Source: Opitutia bacterium UBA5964 (GTDB lineage: Bacteria; Verrucomicrobiota; Verrucomicrobiia; Opitutales; Coraliomargaritaceae). From it: a DNA stretch of 18,615 bases. Shown here in pieces: positions 1-10,300 of this stretch (position 1 is its first letter; every line of letters starts with the position of its first letter). The stretch is taken from positions 8,750 to 27,364 of the forward strand of contig DJBY01000101.1 in NCBI GenBank assembly GCA_002430605.1. Reading direction: 5' to 3'. The position numbers and the translations under genes were made by a program. The notes beneath the pieces were generated by a model. The model was not told where the DNA came from, did not search any database, and saw nothing but the letters and a program-made list of their open reading frames with translations.

Positions 1-425
1 GCCACGGCTTCGACTCCGATCTTCCATTTAAAGGATTCGTAGCCAGCCGACAACTTGACCGCTAGGGTTGAAAGCGCCGCTCGGCCGGCAGGCAATAACG
101 CCGCGACTAAATAATTACGCCTCCGCATCGATGGCTCCGCCGCCAACGCCGCACTCACTCCGAACGCACAACAGGGCAACGCCGCCAAAGCCACAGCATC
201 CTCAGCCAAGCTAGGATCGACCAGCAACCGCTGCAAATATGCTTCAGCCGCCGCCACCGTCTCGCTACCAAACTGCGGAATGGGTGCAATCTCACCATAT
301 CCCACCCCTGATTCATCCTCCACGCGGACAATAAATCCTTCGCGCACAGACCACTCGCCAAGCGCGGTGCGAAGCGGCTTCGCGAAGGTTCTCTGATAAG
401 GTTGGAAAGAAAAGCGACGACCCAT
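1..425 (-). CDS. menC: o-succinylbenzoate synthase, N-terminal part, cut by the window edge
   Basis: The frame is open from an ATG at 425 down to base 1, giving 141 residues; the rest lies outside the window. The N-terminus has the look of an enolase-superfamily capping domain: Arg-rich start, a PLRTALGEW segment near residue 17, and GYGEIAPIPQFGSET near residues 47-61. The visible part ends in FKWKIGVE, whose K133-x-K135 matches the KxK motif at the start of the enolase-superfamily barrel, where the second lysine is the catalytic base. The GEIAPIPxFGSET block and KWKIG favour MenC, which dehydrates SHCHC to o-succinylbenzoate in cytoplasmic menaquinone synthesis. Other enolase-superfamily members (for example dipeptide epimerase) cannot be excluded because the metal ligands are off the edge. 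It is divergent from guaB across 57 bp. No strong ribosome binding site is visible. Confidence 0.82.
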   Translation of the reverse strand, partial: MGRRFSFQPYQRTFAKPLRTALGEWSVREGFIVRVEDESGVGYGEIAPIPQFGSETVAAAEAYLQRLLVDPSLAEDAVALAALPCCAFGVSAALAAEPSMRRRNYLVAALLPAGRAALSTLAVKLSAGYESFKWKIGVEAV

Positions 426-482
426 TTGCCCCAAACTGTCGTTTCTACTTGAGAAAAGACAATCTTTTGCTGAATTCACTCT

Positions 483-2066
483 ATGAAAGCACACGCAGCT
501 CCCAGTCTCGCAGATTTCTATCAGCCCGCCGATCAGTTCTTTTACAGCAGCTTACCGACCGGCTTAACTTTCGACGACATCTCGCTCGCCACGCTTTACT
601 CCGACGTGCTGCCGCGACAGACCAACCTTGCGACACGCATCTCCGACGCGCTGGAATTGCAGATCCCGATCATCTCCTCCGATATGGACACCGTGACCGA
701 ATCGAAGATGGCGATCCAGATGGCACTCAACGGCGGCCTTGGACTCATCCACTACAACATGAGTGATGAGAAGCAGATCAAAGAAGTCGCCCGCGTGAAG
801 AACCACATTCACGGCTTCATCCAAGAGCCGATCAAAGTCGGCCCGGACCAGAAGATCAGCGAAGTGCTCGAATACATCGACTCCCGCGGCTTCGGCTTTA
901 GCACCTTCCCCGTCGTTGATGCTGGCAACAAGCTCCTCGGCCTGCTGCCTGGACGTGCCGTCAAACCACGCTACGCCGACCGTCTCGTCTCCGAGGCCAT
1001 GACACCGCGCGAGCAAGTCTACTCGCTGACCGAGAAGGAAATGGGCCAAGACCCGATCAAGACCGCCGACGACTTTTTCACCAAGCACCTCGGCATTCAC
1101 AAACTGCTCATCGTCGATGACAACGATTGCCTCCGTGGCCTCTTCACCCTGAGCGATATCGAGCGCATCAGCGAAGAGTCCCATCAGTTGGTCAAGCCCG
1201 CCCGCGACAGCCACTTTCGTCTCATGTGTGGCGCTGCCATCTCGGCACACCGCAAAACTGACGGCTCGCTGGATAAAGATCGTATCATCACCCACGTCGG
1301 CCAACTCGTCGACGAAGGTGCCGACGCCATCGCCGTCTCCACCGCACACGGATTCTCCAAAGGTGTGGGCGACTCAATTCGTATGTTACGCCAAGAATTT
1401 AAGGATCTGACCCTGATCGCGGGGAACGTCACCAGTGCCGAAGGCGTCGAATTCCTCGCCGATGCAGGTGCCAACTCGATTAAAATCGGCCAAGGCCCTG
1501 GCTCGATCTGCACCACCCGTATCGTCGCAGGTGTCGGCATCCCACAGATGACTGCGCTCTACGTCGCATCGATCGCAGCACGCAATAAAGGGGTCTCCAT
1601 TCTCGCCGACGGTGGTATTACCAAATCAGGCGACATCGTCAAGGCCCTCACCCTCGCCGACGGCGTCATGTGTGGCAGCCTGCTCGCTGGTTGCAACGAA
1701 GCGCCAGGGCAGATCATCGAAATCAACGGTAAACTCTATAAGCAATACCGCGGCATGGGCAGCGCCGCAGCGATGAAAGACGGCTCCGCCGCCCGCTACG
1801 GCCACGACCGCAAGGACGTCGCCACCAAAGCAGCCGCGGAAGGGATTGAAGCACTCAAAGAATCCGCCGGCTCGCTTTCCGGCGTCCTCCGCGAACTGGT
1901 TGGCGGCGTCCAATCCGGCATGGGCTACCTCGGCGCAGCCACGCTCGCAGACCTTCGCGCCAACGCCCGCTACATCCGCGTCAGCCCAGCAGGCCAGAGG
2001 GAGTCCTCACCGCACGACGTCATCACCGTTAAGACCAGCGACCATTCCAACGACAGCGCCAAGTAG
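483..2066 (+). CDS. guaB: IMP dehydrogenase
   Basis: This enzyme oxidises IMP to XMP with NAD+, the committed step to GMP, in the cytosol. The protein has 527 residues, slightly longer than the usual bacterial 485-500. Visible in order are the barrel start LTFDDISL (about 28-35), the [13 protein letters not shown] block (about 65-77), a two-CBS insert (about 115-235), GNVTSAEG, and the active-site loop GPGSICTTR with catalytic Cys343. The flap follows with [10 protein letters not shown] and the Arg438-Tyr439 pair that activates water. It ends with [13 protein letters not shown] and the ESSPHD segment. The flap, the RY pair and the CBS insert separate it from GMP reductase. The start gives a natural N-terminus but has no obvious SD. 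purA follows 147 bp downstream, beyond a palindromic element, so both IMP branch enzymes are neighbours. Confidence 0.97.
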   Translation: MKAHAAPSLADFYQPADQFFYSSLPTGLTFDDISLATLYSDVLPRQTNLATRISDALELQIPIISSDMDTVTESKMAIQMALNGGLGLIHYNMSDEKQIKEVARVKNHIHGFIQEPIKVGPDQKISEVLEYIDSRGFGFSTFPVVDAGNKLLGLLPGRAVKPRYADRLVSEAMTPREQVYSLTEKEMGQDPIKTADDFFTKHLGIHKLLIVDDNDCLRGLFTLSDIERISEESHQLVKPARDSHFRLMCGAAISAHRKTDGSLDKDRIITHVGQLVDEGADAIAVSTAHGFSKGVGDSIRMLRQEFKDLTLIAGNVTSAEGVEFLADAGANSIKIGQGPGSICTTRIVAGVGIPQMTALYVASIAARNKGVSILADGGITKSGDIVKALTLADGVMCGSLLAGCNEAPGQIIEINGKLYKQYRGMGSAAAMKDGSAARYGHDRKDVATKAAAEGIEALKESAGSLSGVLRELVGGVQSGMGYLGAATLADLRANARYIRVSPAGQRESSPHDVITVKTSDHSNDSAK

Positions 2067-2080
2067 TCACTCAAAAGCAC

Positions 2081-2158
2081 TGGAGGGAAATGCTCCGTCA
2101 TTTCCGCGCGCAGTTCTAGGTCGCCCCACCAGTGGCAACGACGGCGCGTTGCCCTCCA
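2081..2158. repeat. palindromic intergenic element with terminal inverted repeats (REP/MITE-like candidate)
   Basis: The guaB-purA spacer holds a 78-bp unit bounded by TGGAGGG (2081-2087) and CCCTCCA (2152-2158). Inside are two perfect 7-bp hairpins with 6-nt loops: GGAAATG/CATTTCC (2086-2092/2099-2105) and GGCAACG/CGTTGCC (2134-2140/2147-2153). A small CCAC/GTGG stem sits between them (2126-2129/2132-2135). There is no T-tract, so it is not a standard terminator. The layout resembles interspersed palindromic elements such as REPINs or small MITEs. No second copy is present in this window, so repetition is inferred. Confidence 0.5.
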
Positions 2159-2213
2159 AATGTAAACGCCTTCAACAGCTTCACAATTACAGATCCTTAG
2201 CTTTTCAAACAAC

Positions 2214-3761
<1,548 letters not shown>

Positions 3762-3769
3762 TTTTTCTT

Positions 3770-4111
3770 ATGAACGCAAAAATCACTGCGGCCTGCCAGG
3801 CCTTCTCTCTCGGTCAATCTGCCAAAGCACTGCCACTCATCGCTGACGAAGTCGAATGGCACATCGTTGGTGACCACAGCATCATCGGCAAAGCCGGCGT
3901 GGAAGAAACCTGCGCGGAAGCGGAAGCCGAGGGCAACCCAAACTTCAAGAACCTGCGCACGATTGAGGGCAAGACCCACGTGATCGTCGAAGGTCACGAC
4001 CTAGAGAGCGACGTCCACTACTGCGACATTTACACGGTCGAAGAGAATCTGATCTACGAGATCACCTCTTACTGCCTCGCTCGATTTGAGGACGAAGACG
4101 GCGACGAGTAG
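3770..4111 (+). CDS. SnoaL/NTF2-like small protein
   Basis: A 113-residue acidic protein. The pattern of an N-terminal helix (ACQAFSLGQSAKALPLIAD), then VEWHIVGDHSIIGKAGVEE, then alternating strands (THVIVEGHDLES, VHYCDIYTVEENLIYEITSY) fits the SnoaL-like/NTF2 cone fold. That fold is used for many small-molecule enzymes and binding proteins. No signal peptide is visible, so it is probably cytosolic. It starts 8 bp after the purA stop and probably shares its transcript. A link to purine metabolism is only suggested by position. The substrate is unknown, and the fold assignment is by eye. Confidence 0.65.
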   Translation: MNAKITAACQAFSLGQSAKALPLIADEVEWHIVGDHSIIGKAGVEETCAEAEAEGNPNFKNLRTIEGKTHVIVEGHDLESDVHYCDIYTVEENLIYEITSYCLARFEDEDGDE

Positions 4112-4135
4112 CTGACTGCGCGAGCGATACAGGCG

Positions 4136-4192
4136 TACTGGTCTGGGCTGCTAAAAACAGGCAAACAGCGCGCGCGCCCGAAAAGGCCAGTA
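4136..4192. repeat. weak inverted repeat in a convergent spacer
   Basis: Between the convergent SnoaL-like and yjbQ genes, TACTGG (4136-4141) faces CCAGTA (4187-4192), with GGGC/GCCC further inside and an alternating CG run in the loop side. It could act as a bidirectional transcription end, but there is no T-tract and the stem is short. Confidence 0.25.
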
Positions 4193-4207
4193 ATCGACAA
4201 GAGCCGA

Positions 4208-4627
4208 TCACTCCCCCTGATAACTCAGCACAATTCTGCGTGAGTGCGAACGTGTGCGGTGCTCCCAAAGGAAAACACCTTGCCATGTGCCGAGGCAGAG
4301 GCGCCCATCGACAAAAGGGATCACTTCGGCAGTGCGCGTCAGTGCCATTTTAATATGGCTGGGCATATCATCGGGCCCTTCGAAGGTGTGCGTAAAATCG
4401 GGATCGTTTTCGGGGACGAGGCGATCAATGAAACGCTCGAGATCTCGACGCGCCGACGGATCGGCGTTTTCCATAATCACCAGACTGCAGCTGGTATGGC
4501 AGCAAAAGACAGTGACCGTGCCCTCGCGTAAGCCAGACTCACGTAAGCCGGCCTCAATGGCCGAGGTGAATTCTTCAGTCGATTTTCCGGGAGCGGAAAC
4601 TTGTAGCTGCTTAGTGAAGGTCGGCAT
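4208..4627 (-). CDS. yjbQ: YjbQ/UPF0047 family protein
   Basis: The chosen ATG at 4627 gives 139 residues, the usual family length. An ATG 93 bp upstream would add a non-conserved 31-residue leader. Family landmarks are HTSCSLVIMENADP (His44, Cys47), a FEGPDDMPSHIKMAL block, the core IPFVDGRLCLGTWQGVFLWEHR, and a basic end. The family forms small trimers. Escherichia coli YjbQ has weak thiamine-phosphate synthase activity, hence the database name 'secondary thiamine-phosphate synthase enzyme', but the physiological role is unsettled. It lies downstream of nadB on the same strand with a 131-bp gap and may have its own promoter. Confidence 0.92.
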   Translation of the reverse strand: MPTFTKQLQVSAPGKSTEEFTSAIEAGLRESGLREGTVTVFCCHTSCSLVIMENADPSARRDLERFIDRLVPENDPDFTHTFEGPDDMPSHIKMALTRTAEVIPFVDGRLCLGTWQGVFLWEHRTRSHSRRIVLSYQGE

Positions 4628-4758
4628 GGGCGGAGCGGTAAAGTTAAAAAGTAAGAGGTGCCAAAGTCCTAGAAGCGTTTCACAATTTAGTTTTTCGGAT
4701 CTCCTAATCGGCATGAACACATTTGGATGCTCATCCCAAACGATATGGATCGACTAAC

Positions 4759-6342
4759 TTACAGCCGCACCTTCGAGTCTGCAAGCGCTTCATTCTTCTG
4801 CGTATGGTCCAGCGTGTAGTGGAGGCCTCGGCTTTCTTTGCGCTGCAAGGCGCACTCCACCACCAATCCCGCGACTAAGATCATGTTACGTAACTCCAAC
4901 AAGCTTTCGTCCACTTTGAAATTCCAGTAGTAGTCGGTGATTTCACGGTCAAGGGTTTGAATGCGGGTGCGAGCACGTTCGAGGCGTTTAGTCGAGCGGA
5001 CGATGCCGACATAATCCCACATCGTGCGCTTCACTTCATCCCAATTGTGCAACAGTACCACACGTTCATCCGAATCGCGCACAGCACCATCTACCCAGTT
5101 CGGCAGCTCAATCGATGCTGGGGACGCTGCCGATAGATACTCAACCACTGCGATCGCACCACGATTCGCCATGACCACCGCTTCGAGCAACGAGTTACTC
5201 GCCAAACGGTTCGCTCCATGCAGCCCAGTACAGGCCACTTCGCCACAGGCATAGAGTCCCGCCAACGACGTCTCCCCGCTCAAATTGGTCTTCACACCAC
5301 CACACAAATAATGCGCGGCTGGCACCACCGGGATCATATCTTTTTCCAATGCGATACCCTGCTTTAGGCAGAAGTCGTAAATATTGGGAAAGTGATCGTG
5401 TAACTTCTTAAGCGGAATATCCCGTGTATCCAGCCAGACATGACGGGCGCCGGATTGCTTCATCTCCGAATCAATCGCGCGCGCCACGATGTCGCGCGGC
5501 GCGAGATCCTTGCGCGCGTCATAGCGCGCCATGAAGGCTTCCCCTTCAAGATTGCGCAAGATGGCGCCTTCGCCGCGGACTGCTTCGCTAATCAAGAAGC
5601 GATCCGAATCACGTGAGTAAAATGCGGTGGGGTGAAACTGGATAAACTCCATATTACGCACCTCGACTCCAGCACGATAGGCCATCGCGATACCATCGCC
5701 AGTCGCAATAAAAGGGTTGGTCGTGTATTGATAGACCTGACCAATGCCACCAGTTGCGAGCAACACGACGCTGGATTGAAAAGTCTCCACCTGCTCGGTT
5801 TTCGTGTTGAGCGCATACAACCCGAGCACGCGATCTGCACCCGTCTGATTCAGCTTCGCCGCGGTGATTAACTCGACCGCGAAATGATGTTCAAAGGTTT
5901 CGATGTTTGGCGAGCTTGCGATGCCATGCAGCAAGGCGTCTTCGATCGCTTTGCCCGTCACATCTTTGACATGCAAAATGCGACGCTGTGAATGGCCGCC
6001 CTCTTTGCCGAGTGAGACAGTGCCATCATCCAGTTGCGTGAAAGCCACGCCGCGCTGAGCTAACTCTTCGATACTCGCCGCGCCATCGGTCAAAATCTCG
6101 CGCACCGCGGCCTCATCGCACAGTCCGTCGCCCGCGTTGAGAGTATCGGCCACGTGCATTTCGACGTCGTCGGTCTGCGAGGTGACTGCGGCGATGCCGC
6201 CCTGCGCGTAGTTGGTATTCGATTCCGCGGAATTCTTCTTGGTAATAATTGCCACGCGCTGCCCCGCCTCGGCGACTTTAAGCGCAAAACTCAGGCCAGC
6301 GATTCCACTGCCGATAACGATGACATCATAAGATTGTGACAT
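4759..6342 (-). CDS. nadB: L-aspartate oxidase
   Basis: A flavoenzyme that oxidises L-aspartate to iminoaspartate, the first step of de novo NAD synthesis in the cytosol. The 527-residue length is normal. Visible features are the FAD Rossmann GSGIAG (11-16), the SNTNYAQGGIAAV block typical of NadB and succinate dehydrogenase flavoproteins, EGGHSQRRILHVKD, GGIGQVYQYTTNP, EFIQFHPTAFY, EAVRGEGAILRN, HYLCGGVKTNLSGETS, and GLYACGEVACTGLHGANRLASNS in two adjoining stretches. The NYAQGGIA block and the absence of a succinate dehydrogenase-type partner favour NadB. Its usual partner nadA is not in the window. panC lies 98 bp upstream on the same strand. No SD precedes the ATG; the mRNA there carries a CCTCC-like (anti-SD-like) tract instead. 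Confidence 0.97.
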   Translation of the reverse strand: MSQSYDVIVIGSGIAGLSFALKVAEAGQRVAIITKKNSAESNTNYAQGGIAAVTSQTDDVEMHVADTLNAGDGLCDEAAVREILTDGAASIEELAQRGVAFTQLDDGTVSLGKEGGHSQRRILHVKDVTGKAIEDALLHGIASSPNIETFEHHFAVELITAAKLNQTGADRVLGLYALNTKTEQVETFQSSVVLLATGGIGQVYQYTTNPFIATGDGIAMAYRAGVEVRNMEFIQFHPTAFYSRDSDRFLISEAVRGEGAILRNLEGEAFMARYDARKDLAPRDIVARAIDSEMKQSGARHVWLDTRDIPLKKLHDHFPNIYDFCLKQGIALEKDMIPVVPAAHYLCGGVKTNLSGETSLAGLYACGEVACTGLHGANRLASNSLLEAVVMANRGAIAVVEYLSAASPASIELPNWVDGAVRDSDERVVLLHNWDEVKRTMWDYVGIVRSTKRLERARTRIQTLDREITDYYWNFKVDESLLELRNMILVAGLVVECALQRKESRGLHYTLDHTQKNEALADSKVRL

Positions 6343-6348
6343 AAATAG

Positions 6349-6442
6349 AAAAGGAGGTTGGTAGAAGGTAGGTAGAGAAAAAGGAAAGGTAAGAAATCGA
6401 CCTAAAAAGCTAACTTCTGACTCCTAAATTCTCACTCCTTTT
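6349..6442 (-). repeat. inverted repeat with purine/pyrimidine-skewed arms in the panC-nadB gap
   Basis: AAAAGGAG (6349-6356) and its exact complement CTCCTTTT (6435-6442) bracket the panC-nadB gap. The first half of the plus strand is strongly purine-rich with GTAGAAGGTAGGTAG-like drift; the other half is pyrimidine-rich. In the minus-strand mRNA, an SD-like AAGGAG just after the panC stop could pair with CCTCCTTTT just before the nadB start. Confidence 0.4.
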
Positions 6443-7289
6443 AAAGTGCGATGTTATCGATCAAGCGAGTCTGGTCGAGCCACGCAGCGACACAGACCAT
6501 ATGCTTGCCTGGCTCGATCTCTCGACTGGCAGGCTTCATCGTCAGACGATCCACGATTTGCACATAGATCACCCGCACGGAGCGCGCTACCGATAGATGA
6601 TGAGTAATCTCAGCCACCACGCGATCCACGCTACGTACCCCATCCTCGTGCACCATCTTCTGCGCCATCAAGAGCGCCTTGGAAATACTGAGCGCCTCTT
6701 CGTGTTGCGTGTGGGTCAAATAGCGGTTGCGCGAGCTGATCGCCAGACCGTCGTCGCCGCGCTTGGTTTCGCCGATGATGACTTCGGCGGGAATGTTGAG
6801 ATCCGTCACCATCTTTTGGATGACCGCGCATTGCTGCGCATCTTTCTGGCCGAAGACCGCAATATCAGGCCGCGTGATGTTAAACAATTTCAGGCACACG
6901 GTCGTCACGCCGCGGAAGTGATTTGGCCGCGAAATCCCGCACAGCCCGGTGCCGACGTCTTCCTCATTCACATAGGTTGAGAAGCCCTGCGGATACATTT
7001 CCGCCACGCTCGGGTGAAACACGATATCGGCGCCACGCTCGGCACATTTTTCTAAATCCGCCTGCAGTGACTTAGGGTAACGCTCAAAATCTTCATTGGG
7101 GCCAAACTGGGTGGGGTTGACAAAAATCGAAACAATGACCTTATCAGCACGCTCTTTCGCAATATCGATCAACGATAGATGCCCTTCGTGCAGACAGCCC
7201 ATCGTCGGCACCAGTCCGATCAAACGGCCGCTAGAGCGCAGACCGATAGCGTGAGATTGCATTTCATTGACCGATTGAATTGTTTGCAT
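6441..7289 (-). CDS. panC: pantothenate synthetase (pantoate-beta-alanine ligase)
   Basis: It makes pantothenate from pantoate, beta-alanine and ATP, feeding coenzyme A synthesis in the cytosol. At 282 residues it is of standard length. Motifs run in order: PTMGCLHEGH (28-37, the HIGH-type nucleotide motif; Cys32 sits where many homologues have Ala or Tyr), VSIFVNPTQFGPNEDFERYP, CGISRPNHFRGV, FGQKDAQQ, and GLAISSRNRYL (the KMSKS-like ATP site). It is divergent from dapL over 126 AT-rich bases. nadB follows on the same strand. Other pantothenate genes (panB, panD) are not nearby. No strong SD is visible. Confidence 0.97.
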   Translation of the reverse strand: MQTIQSVNEMQSHAIGLRSSGRLIGLVPTMGCLHEGHLSLIDIAKERADKVIVSIFVNPTQFGPNEDFERYPKSLQADLEKCAERGADIVFHPSVAEMYPQGFSTYVNEEDVGTGLCGISRPNHFRGVTTVCLKLFNITRPDIAVFGQKDAQQCAVIQKMVTDLNIPAEVIIGETKRGDDGLAISSRNRYLTHTQHEEALSISKALLMAQKMVHEDGVRSVDRVVAEITHHLSVARSVRVIYVQIVDRLTMKPASREIEPGKHMVCVAAWLDQTRLIDNIAL

Positions 7290-7415
7290 AACAAAATTTC
7301 GGACAAACTAAGTCCGTCCACCACTTTATCACAATAATAATCAGAACTTAACCATTCAGCTAAAAACTAAACTTTCGGCTTTTTGCCATTATCCATTCAC
7401 ACTTAGTCATTAATC

Positions 7416-8660
<1,245 letters not shown>

Positions 8661-8687
8661 GCGGACGCTCCTGCGTTCAATACTTTC

Positions 8688-8721
8688 AAGGCCGCCCGAT
8701 CCAATCGGATGGCCTTTTTTT
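8688..8721 (+). terminator. rho-independent terminator after dapL
   Basis: AAGGCC (8688-8693) pairs with GGCCTT (8711-8716), and CCGAT (8696-8700) pairs with ATCGG (8704-8708) around a 3-nt loop. A G-T pair and one mismatch lie between the two stems. A run of seven T (8715-8721) follows, overlapping the last stem pairs. It sits 28 bp after the dapL stop and lacks a T-run on the opposite strand. Confidence 0.93.
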
Positions 8722-8872
8722 GGGTCAATCACAGATTGCCGAACCAACGCACGACCACCGCTCCCCGATCTCACGATTACAGCAGTACCAATCGACGATG
8801 CTTGCAGTTGTCGCAACAATTCCAATAACTCCTTAGTCACACTAGCGCAGGTTAATTTTTAATATACGAACT

Positions 8873-9484
8873 ATGAATACCCTCCCAGAACTGATCCAGA
8901 ACAACCGCCAGTGGTCTGCGGAAATAACCGCCGAAAATCCTGATTTTTTCAAAAACCTGGCCGAGGCTCAAACCCCCAAGTATCTATGGATTGGCTGTGC
9001 CGATAGCCGCGTGCCTGCCAACCAAATCACCGGCCTCTTGCCAGGCGAACTGTTCGTGCACCGCAATATCGCCAACCTCGTAGTGCACTCGGATCTAAAT
9101 ATGCTCTCCGTGCTGCAATATGCAGTCGATGCACTCAAGGTCGAGCACGTCATCGTTTGTGGTCACTACGGCTGCGGCGGCGTGCGCGCTGCCATCAGCT
9201 CTCAACCCAATGGACTGGTCGACAACTGGCTACGCCACATCGAGGACACCGCCGTCGTCAATTGGGATGATTTGAAAGTACTCGATGACGAGGCTCGGGT
9301 GGATCGCCTCTGCGAACTTAACGTCGTGCAGCAAGCCAAGAACCTGAGCCGCACGACCGTATTGCAAGAAGCATGGGCCCGCGGGCAGAAGCTTCATATC
9401 CACAGCTGGATTTATAGCCTCAGAGACGGGCATCTCCACACCCTACAAGAATCAATCGACGCCTACAGCGACCCGCTAAAATAG
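8873..9484 (+). CDS. beta-class carbonic anhydrase
   Basis: It interconverts CO2 and bicarbonate. The 203-residue protein shows the full beta-class zinc site: Cys42, His98 and Cys101, with the Asp44-Arg46 dyad in CADSRV and the GHYGCGG motif. VHRNIANLV and the final WIYSLRDGHLHTL are typical of the Can/CynT type. There is no signal peptide, so it is cytosolic; it probably supplies bicarbonate for carboxylations. The start ATG has only an AT-rich leader and no clear SD. It stands alone between the dapL terminator and a structured convergent spacer. Confidence 0.95.
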   Translation: MNTLPELIQNNRQWSAEITAENPDFFKNLAEAQTPKYLWIGCADSRVPANQITGLLPGELFVHRNIANLVVHSDLNMLSVLQYAVDALKVEHVIVCGHYGCGGVRAAISSQPNGLVDNWLRHIEDTAVVNWDDLKVLDDEARVDRLCELNVVQQAKNLSRTTVLQEAWARGQKLHIHSWIYSLRDGHLHTLQESIDAYSDPLK

Positions 9485-9699
9485 CCGCAGAGCCTTGCGG
9501 AACTATTGCACCCGGACATCCCCTAGGAAATCTCTGGTGTGGTCGTTGACCATTGCCACTGCCTGCATACAGGTAGTGGCAGATCGTGGTGTCAGCAAAT
9601 TTGAAGCCCGTTTTGAGCGCTATGCTCATACAAGCGCCGCTCTACTCGACCTCTGGAGTCGAACGGCCAAAGTCGGTGTTCCTGCGCAGTGCCAACCGC
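9485..9699. other. hairpin-rich convergent spacer without a credible gene
   Basis: This 215-bp gap separates the convergent carbonic anhydrase and ppnP genes. It holds CCGCA/TGCGG (9485-9489/9496-9500) right after the stop, a 12-bp hairpin with a 4-nt loop (9554-9565/9570-9581, one G-T pair), and TCGAC/GTCGA (9646-9650/9658-9662). No stem is followed by a T-run on either strand. ORFs crossing it overlap real genes and match no family I recognise. It may be an interspersed repeat or a relic. Confidence 0.45.
9554..9581. terminator. 12-bp hairpin, possible bidirectional transcription end
   Basis: TGCCACTGCCTG pairs with CAGGTAGTGGCA across a CATA loop, with a single G-T wobble. It lies between two convergent genes, which fits a role at transcript ends. 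The lack of a T-tract on either side leaves an RNA-processing or repeat origin equally possible. Confidence 0.4.
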
Positions 9700-10020
9700 C
9701 TAGCTCAGATAAGTGCAGCAGTAGTCCGCGCCGCCTTCTTTCACTTTCAGGGCAAACTTCGAGTCGCCCGGGACGTTAAACGATGTGCCTTCACCATAGG
9801 TGATCCACTCATCTGAACCGTCGAGCTTCACATCCATCTCACCACCGAGTATTTCCATGAGCTCAGCCGCTTCAGTGCCGAATTCATAATCACCCGCCTG
9901 CATGAAGCCGAGGGTCTTCTTAGAACCATCCGCAAACACAATCGTGCGGCTAGTGACTTGGCCGCCGAAATACACATTGGCCTTTTTTACGATAGAGATG
10001 TTTTCAAAAGTTTCAGACAT
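9700..10020 (-). CDS. ppnP: pyrimidine/purine nucleoside phosphorylase
   Basis: A 106-residue single-domain cupin of the YaiE/DUF1255 family, matching the usual 93-106 residues. Landmarks are [36 protein letters not shown], the [10 protein letters not shown] turn, and [13 protein letters not shown] with the C-terminal DYCCTYL strand. Members phosphorolyse several nucleosides to base and ribose-1-phosphate. It is cytosolic and fits nucleoside salvage; the guaB-purA unit lies elsewhere in the window. It is transcribed away from the DASS transporter across a 280-bp structured region. The leader is purine-poor, without an SD. Confidence 0.9.
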   Translation of the reverse strand: MSETFENISIVKKANVYFGGQVTSRTIVFADGSKKTLGFMQAGDYEFGTEAAELMEILGGEMDVKLDGSDEWITYGEGTSFNVPGDSKFALKVKEGGADYCCTYLS

Positions 10021-10080
10021 GCGAAAGGTGATGGCGATTCCGCTAAAAGTTGCAATCAGGATTTATTTAGAATCGAAGAA

Positions 10081-10173
10081 GTTGTGGCACATGCTTCTAG
10101 CAGAGAGCATGTCAGCTTAAACTTGCCGCGCTGAAACACGCTCAGCGCTGCGCACAGAAGGGCATGCCACAAC
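10081..10173. repeat. three-way-junction inverted-repeat element upstream of ppnP and the DASS gene
   Basis: GTTGTGGC (10081-10088) and GCCACAAC (10166-10173) form an 8-bp closing stem around two hairpins: ACATGCT/AGCATGT (10089-10095/10106-10112) and GCGCTGA/TCAGCGC (10128-10134/10142-10148, 7-nt loop). The closing stem can instead be extended by ATGC (10091-10094) with GCAT (10162-10165), which would break the first hairpin, so two folds compete. It lies in the divergent spacer, 60 bp from the ppnP start and 127 bp from the transporter start. It could be a small palindromic mobile element or a structured leader for ppnP. Confidence 0.5.
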
Positions 10174-10200
10174 ATCCACACTCTCCATTTCAATGTAAGC

Positions 10201-10213
10201 TGGGATAATCCCA
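10201..10213. promoter_or_regulatory. 13-bp palindrome, candidate operator
   Basis: TGGGATAATCCCA is a perfect 6-1-6 palindrome 87 bp upstream of the DASS transporter start, in the divergent spacer. The symmetry suits a dimeric regulator, but I recognise no specific family. Confidence 0.3.
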
Positions 10214-10300
10214 CCCTGCCGCTGGCCTACCACTCGGATCCTAACTTGCCATCCAGCCGATATACGCATAACGTAATTAAAGCACCCACTGGGAGATAAG

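Noticed and set aside
155..361. 68-codon minus-strand frame near the left edge
   Set aside because: It is out of frame with the menC reading that runs from 425 to the edge and carries the KxK motif; the menC frame explains the region.
564..1349. 261-codon open frame antisense to guaB
   Set aside because: Its composition is that of a reverse-strand shadow of a GC-rich gene, with no recognisable domain, and guaB covers it completely with a full set of motifs.
4168..4178. Alternating CG run between convergent genes, possible Z-DNA
   Set aside because: It is only about ten bases long, which is expected by chance in GC-rich DNA.
6349..6357. AAAAGGAGG resembling a strong ribosome binding site on the plus strand
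   Set aside because: No plus-strand gene starts after it; the genes on both sides are on the minus strand.
7300..7316. CGGAC/GTCCG hairpin just upstream of panC
   Set aside because: Only 5 bp with a 7-nt loop in an AT-rich region, not followed by a T-run in the right place; it could easily be chance.
9420..9629. 69-codon minus-strand frame over the carbonic anhydrase end and the spacer
   Set aside because: It overlaps a secure gene, spans the 12-bp hairpin and has no recognisable family. Conservation could change this view, but nothing here supports it.
9640..9670. GGAGTCGAAC resembling a tRNA T-arm on the minus strand
   Set aside because: No matching T-stem, anticodon arm or acceptor stem can be drawn around it.
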